Assembly (NCBI GenBank): GCA_946615905.1
Contig: CAMOIE010000002.1
Span: 62,001-126,000 of the forward strand
Length of the DNA stretch: 64,000 nt
Reading direction: 5' to 3'
Source: an uncultured Treponema sp.
GTDB lineage: Bacteria; Spirochaetota; Spirochaetia; Treponematales; Treponemataceae
The notes under the pieces were generated by a model. The model was given only the letters and a program-made list of their open reading frames with translations, searched no databases and was not told the origin of the DNA. Position numbers and translations under genes: made by a program. Shown in pieces: positions 1 through 8,646 of this stretch (position 1 is its first letter; each line of letters begins with the position of its first letter).

Positions 1-1
1 C

Positions 2-1972
2 CACTTCGTCGTATTCGAGGGCTTCAAGGGCAAAAAAGTCTACCTGAACGACTCCGCCATTGGCCGCCGAATCGTAGAGCCGGACGAATTCGACGAATCG
101 TTCACGGGCGTGGTCCTCGTGTTCCAAAAGGGCGCGGAATTCAAAAAGGGCGGGGAAAAGCCCAAAGTCTGGCCGCGCCTCAAAAAACGCCTCGGCGGTC
201 TCGGCTCGATTTTCACATTCCTGGGCTTTTTGAGCTTCCTCTATTTTATCCCCGGCTTCGTCTATCCGCTCTTCTCGCGCTTTTTCATCGACGAAATCCT
301 CATCAAAAACTCGATGAACCTTCTAAAACCGCTCCTTGTCGCGATGGCGGTCACCTGCGTAATCAGCACATTTCTGCAGGCAATCCAGAACACTGTCCTG
401 ATGCGCTTCCAGGCACGCTTGAGCCTTTCCTCCGCATCAAAGTTCATCGACCACATCTTCAAGATGCCGGTCCAGTTCTTCGTCCAGCGACTTCCGGGCG
501 AACTGTGCAACCGAATCTCCTCGTGCGACTCTATTTCCGCCCTCATTTCGGGGCAGCTCATCGGGGTCGTCATAAACCTCGTGAGCACAATTTTCTTCCT
601 TATATTGATGCTCCTGTACGACATTCCGCTCACGATCATTTCCGTCACGCTCACGGCGGTCGTCGTCGTCGTTTTTAGAATCACATCCGAGCGCGTCAAG
701 AACAAGTCCTTCAAAATCCAGATGGAAGACGGAAAGCTCAGCGGAATCACGATGTCGGGAATCGACATGATCGAGTCCCTCAAGGCCTCAGGCTCCGAGA
801 ACGACTTTTTCATGCAGTGGTCGGGCCAGCAGGCGAAGGTTCTTCAGGAAACCCAGCGGCTCGTCAGGACCAACACCGGAAATTCGATTATCCCGCAGCT
901 CATTTCTTCGGTTCAGGGCATCCTGATTCTCACGGTCGGCGCTCTGCGCGTCATGGACGGACACCTCACAATCGGAATGCTTATGGCCTTTCAGACGCTC
1001 CTCTCGCATTTTTCCGGCCCCATCAACTCGTTTTTGAGCCTCGGCTCTTCGCTCCTCTCCGCCAACGCCGACATGCAGCGAATCGACGACGTTATGGAGT
1101 ACCCGATTCCAAAGATTTTCAAAGAAGATTTTGAAAGTGAGGGGGTAGGGAGCGACGGCGAAGCCGGCAAAACTCACGAGGTGAGTTTTGAGCGAGTCTC
1201 GGAAAAATCTGTGATTTTTCCGCCCCCGCTCGGCTATCAACCGTTTAAAAAGCTCGAAGGCTACATCTCGCTAAAGGACATCGTGTTCGGCTATTCGCCG
1301 CTCGCAGAGCCGCTCATTAACGGACTGAACATCGAATTCACGCCCGGAAAGCGTGTCGCCCTCGTCGGTGCGACAGGCAGCGGCAAGTCAACAATCGGAA
1401 AACTCGTGAGCGCACTTTACGCACCGTGGAGTGGCGAAATCTTATTCGACGGAAAGTCGCTCTCTCAAATCGAAAAAAAGCAGTTCGCCGCCTCGGTCTC
1501 CGTCGTGAACCAGTCGATTTCGCTCTTTGAAGGCACTGTCAAGGACAACATCACGATGTGGGACAAGACTGTTCCCGAGGAAGTCTACATCCAGGCGGCG
1601 AAGGACGCGTGCATCCACGACGTAATCGCATCGCGCCCCAACGGCTACTACTCCAAAGTCGGCGAAGGCGGCCGCAATTTCTCAGGCGGCCAACGCCAAA
1701 GGCTCGAAATCGCCCGAGCCCTCGCCACAAACCCGCGCATAATCATCATGGACGAGGCGACCAGCGCGCTCGACGCAATCACCGAGCAGACCGTAGACCA
1801 AAACATCCGCCGCCGGGGCTGCACAAGCATCATCATCGCCCACCGCCTCTCCACAATCCGCGACTGCGACGAAATCATCGTCCTCGACCACGGCCAAATC
1901 GTCCAGCGCGGCACCCACAACGAGCTGATCGCGCAGGAGGGAACATACAAGGCGCTCATAGCGAGTATGTAG
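2..1972 (+). CDS. C39-peptidase-containing bacteriocin ABC transporter (NHLM/PCAT type), 5' end outside window
   Basis: Frame 2 is open from the window edge: HFVVFEGFKGKKVYLNDSAIGRR...FTGVVLVFQKG resembles the C-terminal part of a C39 peptidase, followed by TM domain and NBD (GATGSGKST Walker A, FSGGQRQRLEIARAL signature, IIIMDEATSALD Walker B). Confidence 0.9.
   Translation, partial: HFVVFEGFKGKKVYLNDSAIGRRIVEPDEFDESFTGVVLVFQKGAEFKKGGEKPKVWPRLKKRLGGLGSIFTFLGFLSFLYFIPGFVYPLFSRFFIDEILIKNSMNLLKPLLVAMAVTCVISTFLQAIQNTVLMRFQARLSLSSASKFIDHIFKMPVQFFVQRLPGELCNRISSCDSISALISGQLIGVVINLVSTIFFLILMLLYDIPLTIISVTLTAVVVVVFRITSERVKNKSFKIQMEDGKLSGITMSGIDMIESLKASGSENDFFMQWSGQQAKVLQETQRLVRTNTGNSIIPQLISSVQGILILTVGALRVMDGHLTIGMLMAFQTLLSHFSGPINSFLSLGSSLLSANADMQRIDDVMEYPIPKIFKEDFESEGVGSDGEAGKTHEVSFERVSEKSVIFPPPLGYQPFKKLEGYISLKDIVFGYSPLAEPLINGLNIEFTPGKRVALVGATGSGKSTIGKLVSALYAPWSGEILFDGKSLSQIEKKQFAASVSVVNQSISLFEGTVKDNITMWDKTVPEEVYIQAAKDACIHDVIASRPNGYYSKVGEGGRNFSGGQRQRLEIARALATNPRIIIMDEATSALDAITEQTVDQNIRRRGCTSIIIAHRLSTIRDCDEIIVLDHGQIVQRGTHNELIAQEGTYKALIASM
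1145..1222 (+). repeat. Palindromic repeat family S, copy A (in frame inside the ABC transporter gene)
   Basis: GTAGGGAGC...AAAACTCACGAGGTGAGTTTT...GAGTCTCGGAAAAATCTGTGATTTTTCCG; same block at 1969 and 15251. Confidence 0.85.
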
Positions 1973-2030
1973 GGAGCCGGTCGCCGAAGGCGAAAAAACT
2001 CACGAGGTGAGTTTTTAGGCGAGTCTCCGA
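1969..2030 (+). repeat. Palindromic repeat family S, copy B
   Basis: GTAGGGAGCCGGTCGCCGAAGGCGAAAAAACTCACGAGGTGAGTTTTTAGGCGAGTCTC; its TAG is the stop codon of the upstream transporter gene. Confidence 0.85.
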
Positions 2031-2062
2031 GCAGCTGCGCTGCGAAGGCGTAATGGAACAAA

Positions 2063-4621
2063 ATGGAACACAGAATATACGAAATCGACAACACGAATTT
2101 TCTCACGCTTGACGGAAGCTGCACGACCATCAAGGTCTTGAAGGGGCACGCCTATCTTTTTATCGCGCCTGTCCTTGAGGGCGGAAAGATTGGCGCACGG
2201 CACGAAATCACGGACTACGAAGAGGGCGGGACGTTCCCGAACATTCCCAGCACCGACGAATACAAGGTGATTCTCACGGGAACAATCGGAACGAAGGTCG
2301 AGGCCCTTCCGTTCCCCGATTCCGACTACGAGGCGGTTCTTGAGGCGGCGAAGGAATTCATCATTTCAAAATTCGAGGCTGAGGAAGAAAAACTCGATGC
2401 CCGCTCGGTTCTCCAGCAGGAGCTTTCCGACGAGGCGTTCTCGCTCGCGCTCGAAAACATTGCTTCCGTTGTCAACCGAAAAAAGCGGCACAATCTGCTT
2501 TTTGAGTCGGAAGACTCGCCGTTGGTCAAGGTCTTCAAGGTCGTCGCGCAAAAGATGGGCGGAATGGCTGTCCATTCAGTTCCTGGGAAAAAATACGAGG
2601 CGAACAAGTCGGGAGTCCAGCGGCTTGCGAAGGACAGCACGATTCGCGTCCGCGAGGTCGTTTTGCGCGACAGGTGGCACAAGGAAGACAACGGACACCT
2701 GATCGCCTTCTACAAGCCCGATGGCGAAATCAATCTTTCTTCCGTTGATTCTGCCTTGGTTCCTGTCGCTCTCATAAAGAATCTTGAGCGGACGGGCTAT
2801 GTGATGTTCAATCCGCTCGACGGCTCGATGACTCCCGTCACGAAAAAGAACTTGGCTCAGATTCACCCGATGGCGTTTATGATGTACCGCTCGATGAACG
2901 AGGAAAAAATCAGCCTTAAGAGCGTCCTAAAATTCGTCTTTATGGACATCAAGGCGGACATCGCGCGCTTCGTGATCATCGGTCTGGTCTGCACGCTTAT
3001 CGGTCTTATCACGCCAGTCATCACGCGGAACTTCATCGACGAGGTGATTCCAGAGGCAGCGAAGTCGCAGGCGGTGCAGATTTGCGTTCTCGTCTTTTTC
3101 TGCAACATTTCCTCGATGGTCGGAAGCCTCGCCAAATATTTCGCGAACCTCCGAATGGAGACGAAGGCGGACACGGACTTGCAGGCGGCAATTATGGACA
3201 GGCTCTTGAAGCTTCCCGTCGATTTTTTCAAGAACTATTCCTCCGGCGACCTTGCCGCTCGAATGATGACGCTCAACCAAATCCGAAAGCAGATTTTCAG
3301 CATCGTCCTCTCGTGCTTTATGAATTTCATATTCAGCTTTGTCTATCTGATTCAGGAATTTAGATTCTGCGCGTATTTTGCCAAGTGGGGAATCCTTTTC
3401 TGCATCTTCCCGATTGTCATTTCCTGCATCATCTGCTTCATCACCTACAAATGGGAAAAAATGCTCGTCGAGTCGCAGGGAAAGATTCAGGGCATGCTCC
3501 TGCAGTTCCTGAACGGGGTCGAAAAAATCTCGAATTCGCACTCGGAGAAGCGGGTTTTTGCGCAGTGGTCGGGCGAGTACATTCGTCAGGTCAAAATCGG
3601 CTACAACCTGGGGCTGATCGGAATCATCTCCTCGCTCATCAACACGGTCTACCCGACGGTCGTTGGAATCATCTTCTATTATCTTTACGGTCGCGGAATG
3701 AGGCTTCAGGCAATCGAAGGGCTTACGACGGGTACGTTTATGGCCTTCTTGAACGCATATTCTTCGTTCCAGAGCGCGTTCTTGGGAATGGCGGGCAGCC
3801 TTCTTGAAATCCGCAACGTGATTCCGCTCACGAAGCGAATACAGCCGATTCTTGACGCGAAGCCCGAGGTCGAAACTTCTATGCCGCCGATTGACAAGCT
3901 CGACGGAAACATCGAAATCAGCCACCTGAACTTCCGCTATGCGCCGGACGCTCCTCTCGTCTTAAAAGACGTGAATATGCACATAAAGGCAGGCGAATTC
4001 GTGGCGGTGGTCGGAACTTCGGGAGCGGGAAAGTCCACTCTAATGCGGATGTTGCTCCGCTTTGAAAAGCCTGAGTCGGGAACGATTTTCTTCGACAGCC
4101 AGGACATTTCCGCCGTGGACATCGGCTCGCTGAGAAGGCAGATGGGCGTTGTGCTGCAGAACGACACAATCTTGCAGGGGACGATTTTGCAGAACATCAT
4201 CGGAAGCTCGGGACTGAAGGAGGCGGACGCGTGGGAGGCGGCGAGAAAGGTCGCCTTTGACAAGGACATCGAGGAGATGCCGATGGGAATGTTCACGATG
4301 ATTCCCGCCGGCGGAAGCACTCTTTCCGGCGGCCAGCTCCAGCGTCTCATCATTGCGCGGGCGATTATCCGAAATCCGAGCGTCCTGATTTTCGACGAGG
4401 CGACGAGCGCGCTAGACAATTTGACTCAAGCGACCGTCCGAGAGAGCCTCGACAACCTAAAAGTCACAAGAATCATCATCGCGCACAGGCTTTCCACGAT
4501 CATCAACGCCGACAGAATCTACGTGATGAAGGACGGCGAGGTAATCGAAACTGGAAACTACGACGAACTGATGGAAAAAGACGGCTATTTCGCCCAACTC
4601 GCGAAACGGCAGAATGTGTAG
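2063..4621 (+). CDS. NHLM-type bacteriocin system ABC transporter, permease/ATP-binding protein without C39 domain
   Basis: 852 aa; long N-terminal non-peptidase region, TM domain, NBD with GTSGAGKST, LSGGQLQRLIIARAI, LIFDEATSALD. Confidence 0.88.
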   Translation: MEHRIYEIDNTNFLTLDGSCTTIKVLKGHAYLFIAPVLEGGKIGARHEITDYEEGGTFPNIPSTDEYKVILTGTIGTKVEALPFPDSDYEAVLEAAKEFIISKFEAEEEKLDARSVLQQELSDEAFSLALENIASVVNRKKRHNLLFESEDSPLVKVFKVVAQKMGGMAVHSVPGKKYEANKSGVQRLAKDSTIRVREVVLRDRWHKEDNGHLIAFYKPDGEINLSSVDSALVPVALIKNLERTGYVMFNPLDGSMTPVTKKNLAQIHPMAFMMYRSMNEEKISLKSVLKFVFMDIKADIARFVIIGLVCTLIGLITPVITRNFIDEVIPEAAKSQAVQICVLVFFCNISSMVGSLAKYFANLRMETKADTDLQAAIMDRLLKLPVDFFKNYSSGDLAARMMTLNQIRKQIFSIVLSCFMNFIFSFVYLIQEFRFCAYFAKWGILFCIFPIVISCIICFITYKWEKMLVESQGKIQGMLLQFLNGVEKISNSHSEKRVFAQWSGEYIRQVKIGYNLGLIGIISSLINTVYPTVVGIIFYYLYGRGMRLQAIEGLTTGTFMAFLNAYSSFQSAFLGMAGSLLEIRNVIPLTKRIQPILDAKPEVETSMPPIDKLDGNIEISHLNFRYAPDAPLVLKDVNMHIKAGEFVAVVGTSGAGKSTLMRMLLRFEKPESGTIFFDSQDISAVDIGSLRRQMGVVLQNDTILQGTILQNIIGSSGLKEADAWEAARKVAFDKDIEEMPMGMFTMIPAGGSTLSGGQLQRLIIARAIIRNPSVLIFDEATSALDNLTQATVRESLDNLKVTRIIIAHRLSTIINADRIYVMKDGEVIETGNYDELMEKDGYFAQLAKRQNV

Positions 4622-4625
4622 GAAG

Positions 4626-4716
4626 CGGTTGAATCGGTGGTTGAGCCTGTCGAAACCACCGATTCCAGCGAAAGTCAGAAGTGGTTTCGATACGGCTTCG
4701 CCTACTCAACCACCGT
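4626..4716 (+). repeat. GGTGGTTGAGCCTGTCGAAACCACC-type palindromic intergenic repeat
   Basis: GGTGGTTGAGCCTGTCGAAACCACC followed by an inverted GTGGTTTCGATACGGC...CTCAACCACC; related segment at 17188-17256. Confidence 0.7.
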
Positions 4717-4733
4717 ACCATAAGGAGTTATGT

Positions 4734-5903
4734 ATGAAAATTAGCAAAATTATAAAAAACTGCGCCCTCGCCCTTCTTTCACTCTCCCTCCTTTCCTGCC
4801 TTGACGACGACGACCCTGTTAGGGCGCGTGAGAAGGCGGTGAGGCGGCTTTACAAGCGCGGAACCGTCAAGATTGCGATTGCCAACAGTTTTGATGAAAA
4901 CAAAACTCAGATGTGGGATTCTGCCGTGCTGGCGGCGGAGACAATCAACACGCAGGGGCTTTGCCCGGCAAAATTCGAGCTTGTCAAATGCGACGACGGT
5001 GGAACTCCAATCAGCGGAACGAAAAAGGCTTATGAAATCGCGTCCGACAAGGAGATTGCGGCTGTCATCGGCCACGGCTACGCCGACATATCGCTTCCGT
5101 GTTCGCTCATCTATCAATATTACGGAATCCTCACATTCAACTTCATCTCCACGATTCATTCACTCACCGACCGGAATAATCCGCTCATTTTCAGCAATAT
5201 GCCGAACGATATTGACTTTGGCGATGAGATTGCGAATGTTTGCGAAAAGAACGGTTACAAGAGAATGCTGATTTTCTACCTTGAGAATACATCGGGAATA
5301 AGCCTTTCAAATTCATTTGAACTGAGCTGTAACAATCGAGGAATCGAAGTCGTGAGCCGCGACAGCTACGACATCACGAGCAATAAAAAGTTTTTTGAGC
5401 GGAGTGCAAGGCACTGGAAGAATAATTTCGTTTTCGATGCGGTTTTCATCGCTGGAAGAATGCCGAGCATTCTAGAAATTGTGCAGGCCCTCCGCGAAAA
5501 CGGTGTGAACTGTCCTATTGTCGGCGCGGATCCATTTGATGATCCTCTTCTTGCTGAGTCGCTTTCGGAAGCGGAAGACGGAAAAATCTTCTCGGTGTCC
5601 AACTACAATCTTTCGTCAAAAAACATTCACTTTCAGGCTTTCCGTGAATTGTTCAAGAAAAAGTATGGGGCAGAACCTGATCAGGAAGCTCTGCAAGTCT
5701 ATGACGCACTATTTGTCCTTGCACGTGCTATAAACGAGTCTTGGACAGCAGTTCCATCAGAACTTGCGGAGGTTCTGCGTTCGGAACTGTGGTTTGAGGC
5801 TGCCGGCCCATACACGTTTCACCCGAACGGGGCAATCAAGGATCGAGAACTTACCGTGAAAGTCTTCAAAAACGGAGCATTCGAGGAAATTGAAACATTA
5901 TAG
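4734..5903 (+). CDS. Periplasmic-binding-protein-like lipoprotein (Leu/Ile/Val-binding fold)
   Basis: Lipobox-like LSLLSC; VKIAIANSF...MWDSAVLAAETINTQG...AAVIGHGYADISLPCSLIYQYYGILTFNF...; ATG at 4734 with AAGGAG upstream. Confidence 0.75.
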   Translation: MKISKIIKNCALALLSLSLLSCLDDDDPVRAREKAVRRLYKRGTVKIAIANSFDENKTQMWDSAVLAAETINTQGLCPAKFELVKCDDGGTPISGTKKAYEIASDKEIAAVIGHGYADISLPCSLIYQYYGILTFNFISTIHSLTDRNNPLIFSNMPNDIDFGDEIANVCEKNGYKRMLIFYLENTSGISLSNSFELSCNNRGIEVVSRDSYDITSNKKFFERSARHWKNNFVFDAVFIAGRMPSILEIVQALRENGVNCPIVGADPFDDPLLAESLSEAEDGKIFSVSNYNLSSKNIHFQAFRELFKKKYGAEPDQEALQVYDALFVLARAINESWTAVPSELAEVLRSELWFEAAGPYTFHPNGAIKDRELTVKVFKNGAFEEIETL

Positions 5904-5904
5904 A

Positions 5905-7233
5905 ATGAAACAGAAAAAAATCATGCTTAAAATCCTGTACGGAATTGCAAGCTTTTTTATGTTGTCTATGCTTTCCGCTTGCGCGAGGGGCGAAAGGTTG
6001 ACGCTTGGAGACGAGCGGTTTGACGAGTATCTTCCCTTGCTCGAAGGAAAGCGTGTTGCCCTGTTCTCTAACCACACGGGAATCATCGGCGACGAAAGGT
6101 CGAAATCCGACACGGCGGAAGACGATGTTGACCCAACGCTGGTACATTTCGGCTTTGACGAATCGGGAAACGAAATCAGCTATGGAAAGCATATTCTTGA
6201 CGCATTGGTTGAGCGGGGCGTGAACGTCACGGCGATATTCAGCCCAGAACACGGCTTTCGGGGCACGGAGGATGCAGGGGCAAGCATAGATAATTCCGTT
6301 GATGAAAAGACGGGCGTTCCGATTCTTTCCCTCTACGAAAGCGAAGATACGCACTCTCCATCTTCGGCGGACATGGCAAAGTTCGATGTGCTTGTTGTTG
6401 ATATGCAGGATGTCGGGCTTCGGTACTACACCTACTACATCTCGATGTTCTACCTTATGGACGCTTGCGCGGGGCACGGAAAGGAGGTCGTAATCCTTGA
6501 CAGGCCGAACCCGAACGGATTCTATGTTGACGGGCCGATTCTCAAAGACGAATACAGGTCGAACGTCGGCCAGCTTCCGATTCCAATCGTCTACGGAATG
6601 ACCTGGGGGGAACTTGCCAAAATGATTGACGGCGAGGGCTGGCTTTCGAGCGGAAAGAACTCCTGCCGCCTCACGGTGATTCCCTGCCTGGGTTACACCC
6701 ACAAGACGAAAACCACCCTGATTCGCAATCCGTCGCCCAACATCAAGGACATGAGGGCGGTCTATCTGTACGCCTCGACGTGTTTTTTCGAGAACACCGC
6801 CGTTTCCGTCGGGAGGGGGACGGATTTTCCGTTCGAGACCTACGGAAGCCCCTTCTTCAAGGATATGGCGGGCTTCGACTTTCAGTTCACGCCAAAAAGC
6901 ATGGAAGGCGCGACCAATCCTCCGTTTATGGGCGAAGCGTGCTACGGAGTCGATTTGCGGAAAGTCCCGATAGAGGAAATCTGGAACGCGGGAATCAACC
7001 TTGAATATCTTGTCTCCTCTTATTCCGCCTTCAAGGCTTCAGGTTCTAGTCTGGATTTTTGGGGAACTCCCGACAAAAACGGGCAATACTGGATAGACAA
7101 GCTGAGCGGTTCCAACGAATTGCGCCGCATGGTTTCCGACGGCAAGAGCGCAGGCGAAATCAAGGCATCCTGGCAGAAAGATATAGAGAAGTTCAAGAAA
7201 GAGCGCAAGCCCTACCTCTTGTATGATGAGTGA
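5905..7233 (+). CDS. DUF1343 / NamZ-like exo-beta-N-acetylmuramidase domain lipoprotein
   Basis: GKRVALFSNHTGI, IFSPEHGFRG, LVVDMQDVGLRYYTYYISM, VVILDRPNPNG; LSAC lipobox-like signal. Confidence 0.85.
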   Translation: MKQKKIMLKILYGIASFFMLSMLSACARGERLTLGDERFDEYLPLLEGKRVALFSNHTGIIGDERSKSDTAEDDVDPTLVHFGFDESGNEISYGKHILDALVERGVNVTAIFSPEHGFRGTEDAGASIDNSVDEKTGVPILSLYESEDTHSPSSADMAKFDVLVVDMQDVGLRYYTYYISMFYLMDACAGHGKEVVILDRPNPNGFYVDGPILKDEYRSNVGQLPIPIVYGMTWGELAKMIDGEGWLSSGKNSCRLTVIPCLGYTHKTKTTLIRNPSPNIKDMRAVYLYASTCFFENTAVSVGRGTDFPFETYGSPFFKDMAGFDFQFTPKSMEGATNPPFMGEACYGVDLRKVPIEEIWNAGINLEYLVSSYSAFKASGSSLDFWGTPDKNGQYWIDKLSGSNELRRMVSDGKSAGEIKASWQKDIEKFKKERKPYLLYDE

Positions 7234-7253
7234 GAAGATTTTTTTTCAAATAA

Positions 7254-7285
7254 TTAGCCCTTTTCAAAAGTCTCTCGTATAAATA
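7254..7285 (+). promoter_or_regulatory. 32-bp promoter-like module, copy 1 (candidate ECF sigma promoter)
   Basis: TTAGCCCTTTTCAAAAGTCTCTCGTATAAATA; same length and boundary motifs as 8188-8219 and 10498-10529. Confidence 0.75.
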
Positions 7286-7299
7286 GATGTAAGTGCAAA

Positions 7300-7372
7300 A
7301 GACGGTCGTCATGTTGAGCGACAGCGAAACATCTATGAGATTCTTCGCTTCGCTCAGAATGACAGGCGGGCT
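7300..7372 (+). repeat. Intergenic repeat of TTGAGCG...CTTCGCTCAGAATGACA type
   Basis: GTCATGTTGAGCGACAGCGAAACATC...CTTCGCTTCGCTCAGAATGACAG; partial copies near 8092-8123 and 11525-11563. Confidence 0.65.
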
Positions 7373-7397
7373 TACACAAAACATCAAATTAAGCGCG

Positions 7398-7428
7398 AAA
7401 GGGAAGTTACCTCCTGTAATTTCCCTTT
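7398..7428 (+). promoter_or_regulatory. 5'-leader hairpin with CCTCC loop
   Basis: AAAGGGAAgTTAC-CTCCT-GTAAtTTCCCTTT inverted repeat about 30 nt upstream of the peptide start codon. Confidence 0.5.
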
Positions 7429-7459
7429 CTACGAGAAAGTCGCAAACGGAGAAAATAAA

Positions 7460-8084
7460 ATGACAAACGAAGAAGCGAAGAGAGCGATTGTACAGGGGGG
7501 GGGTATCACCTGAGGTGGCGGAGGCGTTCGCCGAAAAGTTCGACGCTGAGAAGATTTCGCAGATTGTGGAAGGAGCCGCCAATGCGGGCGAGGCATTCGA
7601 GAAACTGCACGAGGCGTACCCGGAGTTTGAGGTCAAGGACCTGCAGAAGCAGATGGACTTCATCCAGGGGCAGTTCGAGGCGGCGTACAAGGCGCAGAAG
7701 ACGGACGAGGCGGTGGAGCTGACCGAGGAGGAGCTTGACCACGTTTCAGGCGGCGGACTCTGGGACTGGTGCAAGAGCAACTGGAAGACAATCGCCATCG
7801 GCGCGGCAATCGTGGTGGGCGCGGCATTGATTTGCTCGGGAGTCGGGGCAGGAATTGGAGCGGCGATGACAGCTTCTGCGGCTAACGCCGCGGCAAATAT
7901 CAATCTTGCTATTGGTTTTGCACTTGCTATCGATGCGGAGATAACCGGAACTGCGGTTGCTGCAGCTAGTGTTACAGCTGGGGCCGCCGCGTACACGGGT
8001 GTCGCCGCGGCAATCGGAGCGGGCATTGGCGCGATAATCGGCAATAATGTGGCGTGCGGGCTTGCAGGAGCGGACATAATCTAA
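7460..8084 (+). CDS. Putative double-glycine-leader bacteriocin-like precursor, frame interrupted at G9 tract (7495-7503)
   Basis: ATG at 7460 gives MTNEEAKRAIVQGGGIT*; removing one G gives MTNEEAKRAIVQGGVSPEVAEAFAEKFDAEKIS...ELTEEELDHVSGG/GLWDWCKSNWKTIAIGAAIVVG... to the stop at 8084. Listed by the ORF track as 7488-8084. Confidence 0.8.
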
Positions 8085-8135
8085 CGCGCGGTTTTGTCAT
8101 GTTTCGCTACGCTCAGAATGACAGATTCGGCAAGG

Positions 8136-8168
8136 CGGCTCTCTGGAAACGGAGAGCCGTTTTTTTTT
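8136..8168 (+). terminator. Rho-independent terminator
   Basis: CGGCTCTC-TGGAAACG-GAGAGCCG followed by a T9 run. Confidence 0.85.
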
Positions 8169-8187
8169 GCGATTTTTTTCAAAAAAA

Positions 8188-8219
8188 TTAGCCTTTTTCC
8201 AAAGTCGTTCGTATAAATA
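8188..8219 (+). promoter_or_regulatory. 32-bp promoter-like module, copy 2
   Basis: TTAGCCTTTTTCCAAAGTCGTTCGTATAAATA. Confidence 0.75.
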
Positions 8220-8248
8220 GTTGCAATGTAAATATAGGAGAAAACAAA

Positions 8249-8578
8249 ATGACAAACGAACACTTTAAGAGTATTATGGGCGGAATCCGACAGAACAAAA
8301 GCCATTCTGTTTGCATCAAATTCGACTCGGAAAAGATTTCGGACGGTGGATTTTTCGACTGGATGTCAAAGAGATGGAAGAGTGTCGTAGCGGTTGCATG
8401 CTTTACACTTCTTATGACTGTTGGAGGCTTTTGCGGTGGACTTCTTATATCAGGCTGGGGATTATGGTTTCTTGGAGTTCGCTCTGTGACTTTATGTGCA
8501 ATCATCGCAATATTCTGTGCCGTTGGATTAGGTGCGATAACAATATATTTCATGGGCAAAGAGGAAAATTTGTTTTAG
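8249..8578 (+). CDS. Second bacteriocin-like precursor, short leader, hydrophobic core
   Basis: Starts MTNE like the first; FDSEKISDGG/FFDWMSKRWKS aligns with FDAEKIS and GGG/LWDWCKSNWKT of the first peptide; Gly/Ala/Ile-rich hydrophobic C-terminus. Confidence 0.65.
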   Translation: MTNEHFKSIMGGIRQNKSHSVCIKFDSEKISDGGFFDWMSKRWKSVVAVACFTLLMTVGGFCGGLLISGWGLWFLGVRSVTLCAIIAIFCAVGLGAITIYFMGKEENLF

Positions 8579-8646
8579 GATGCGGGTGCAAAAATCATTC
8601 TAAACACTGAATAAGTATGCTCAAAGAGTGAAAAGGAGCAATTCAA

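Noticed and set aside
2927-3925. 332-aa minus-strand ORF
   Set aside because: Lies entirely opposite the NHLM ABC transporter; composition is charged shadow-ORF type with no recognisable motif.
5866-6702. 278-aa minus-strand ORF
   Set aside because: Antisense to the NamZ-like gene, no family features.
7193-8077. 294-aa minus-strand ORF rich in Ala/Pro
   Set aside because: Antisense of the Gly/Ala-rich peptide gene and repeats (contains repeat-derived VILSEAKNL); not a real gene.
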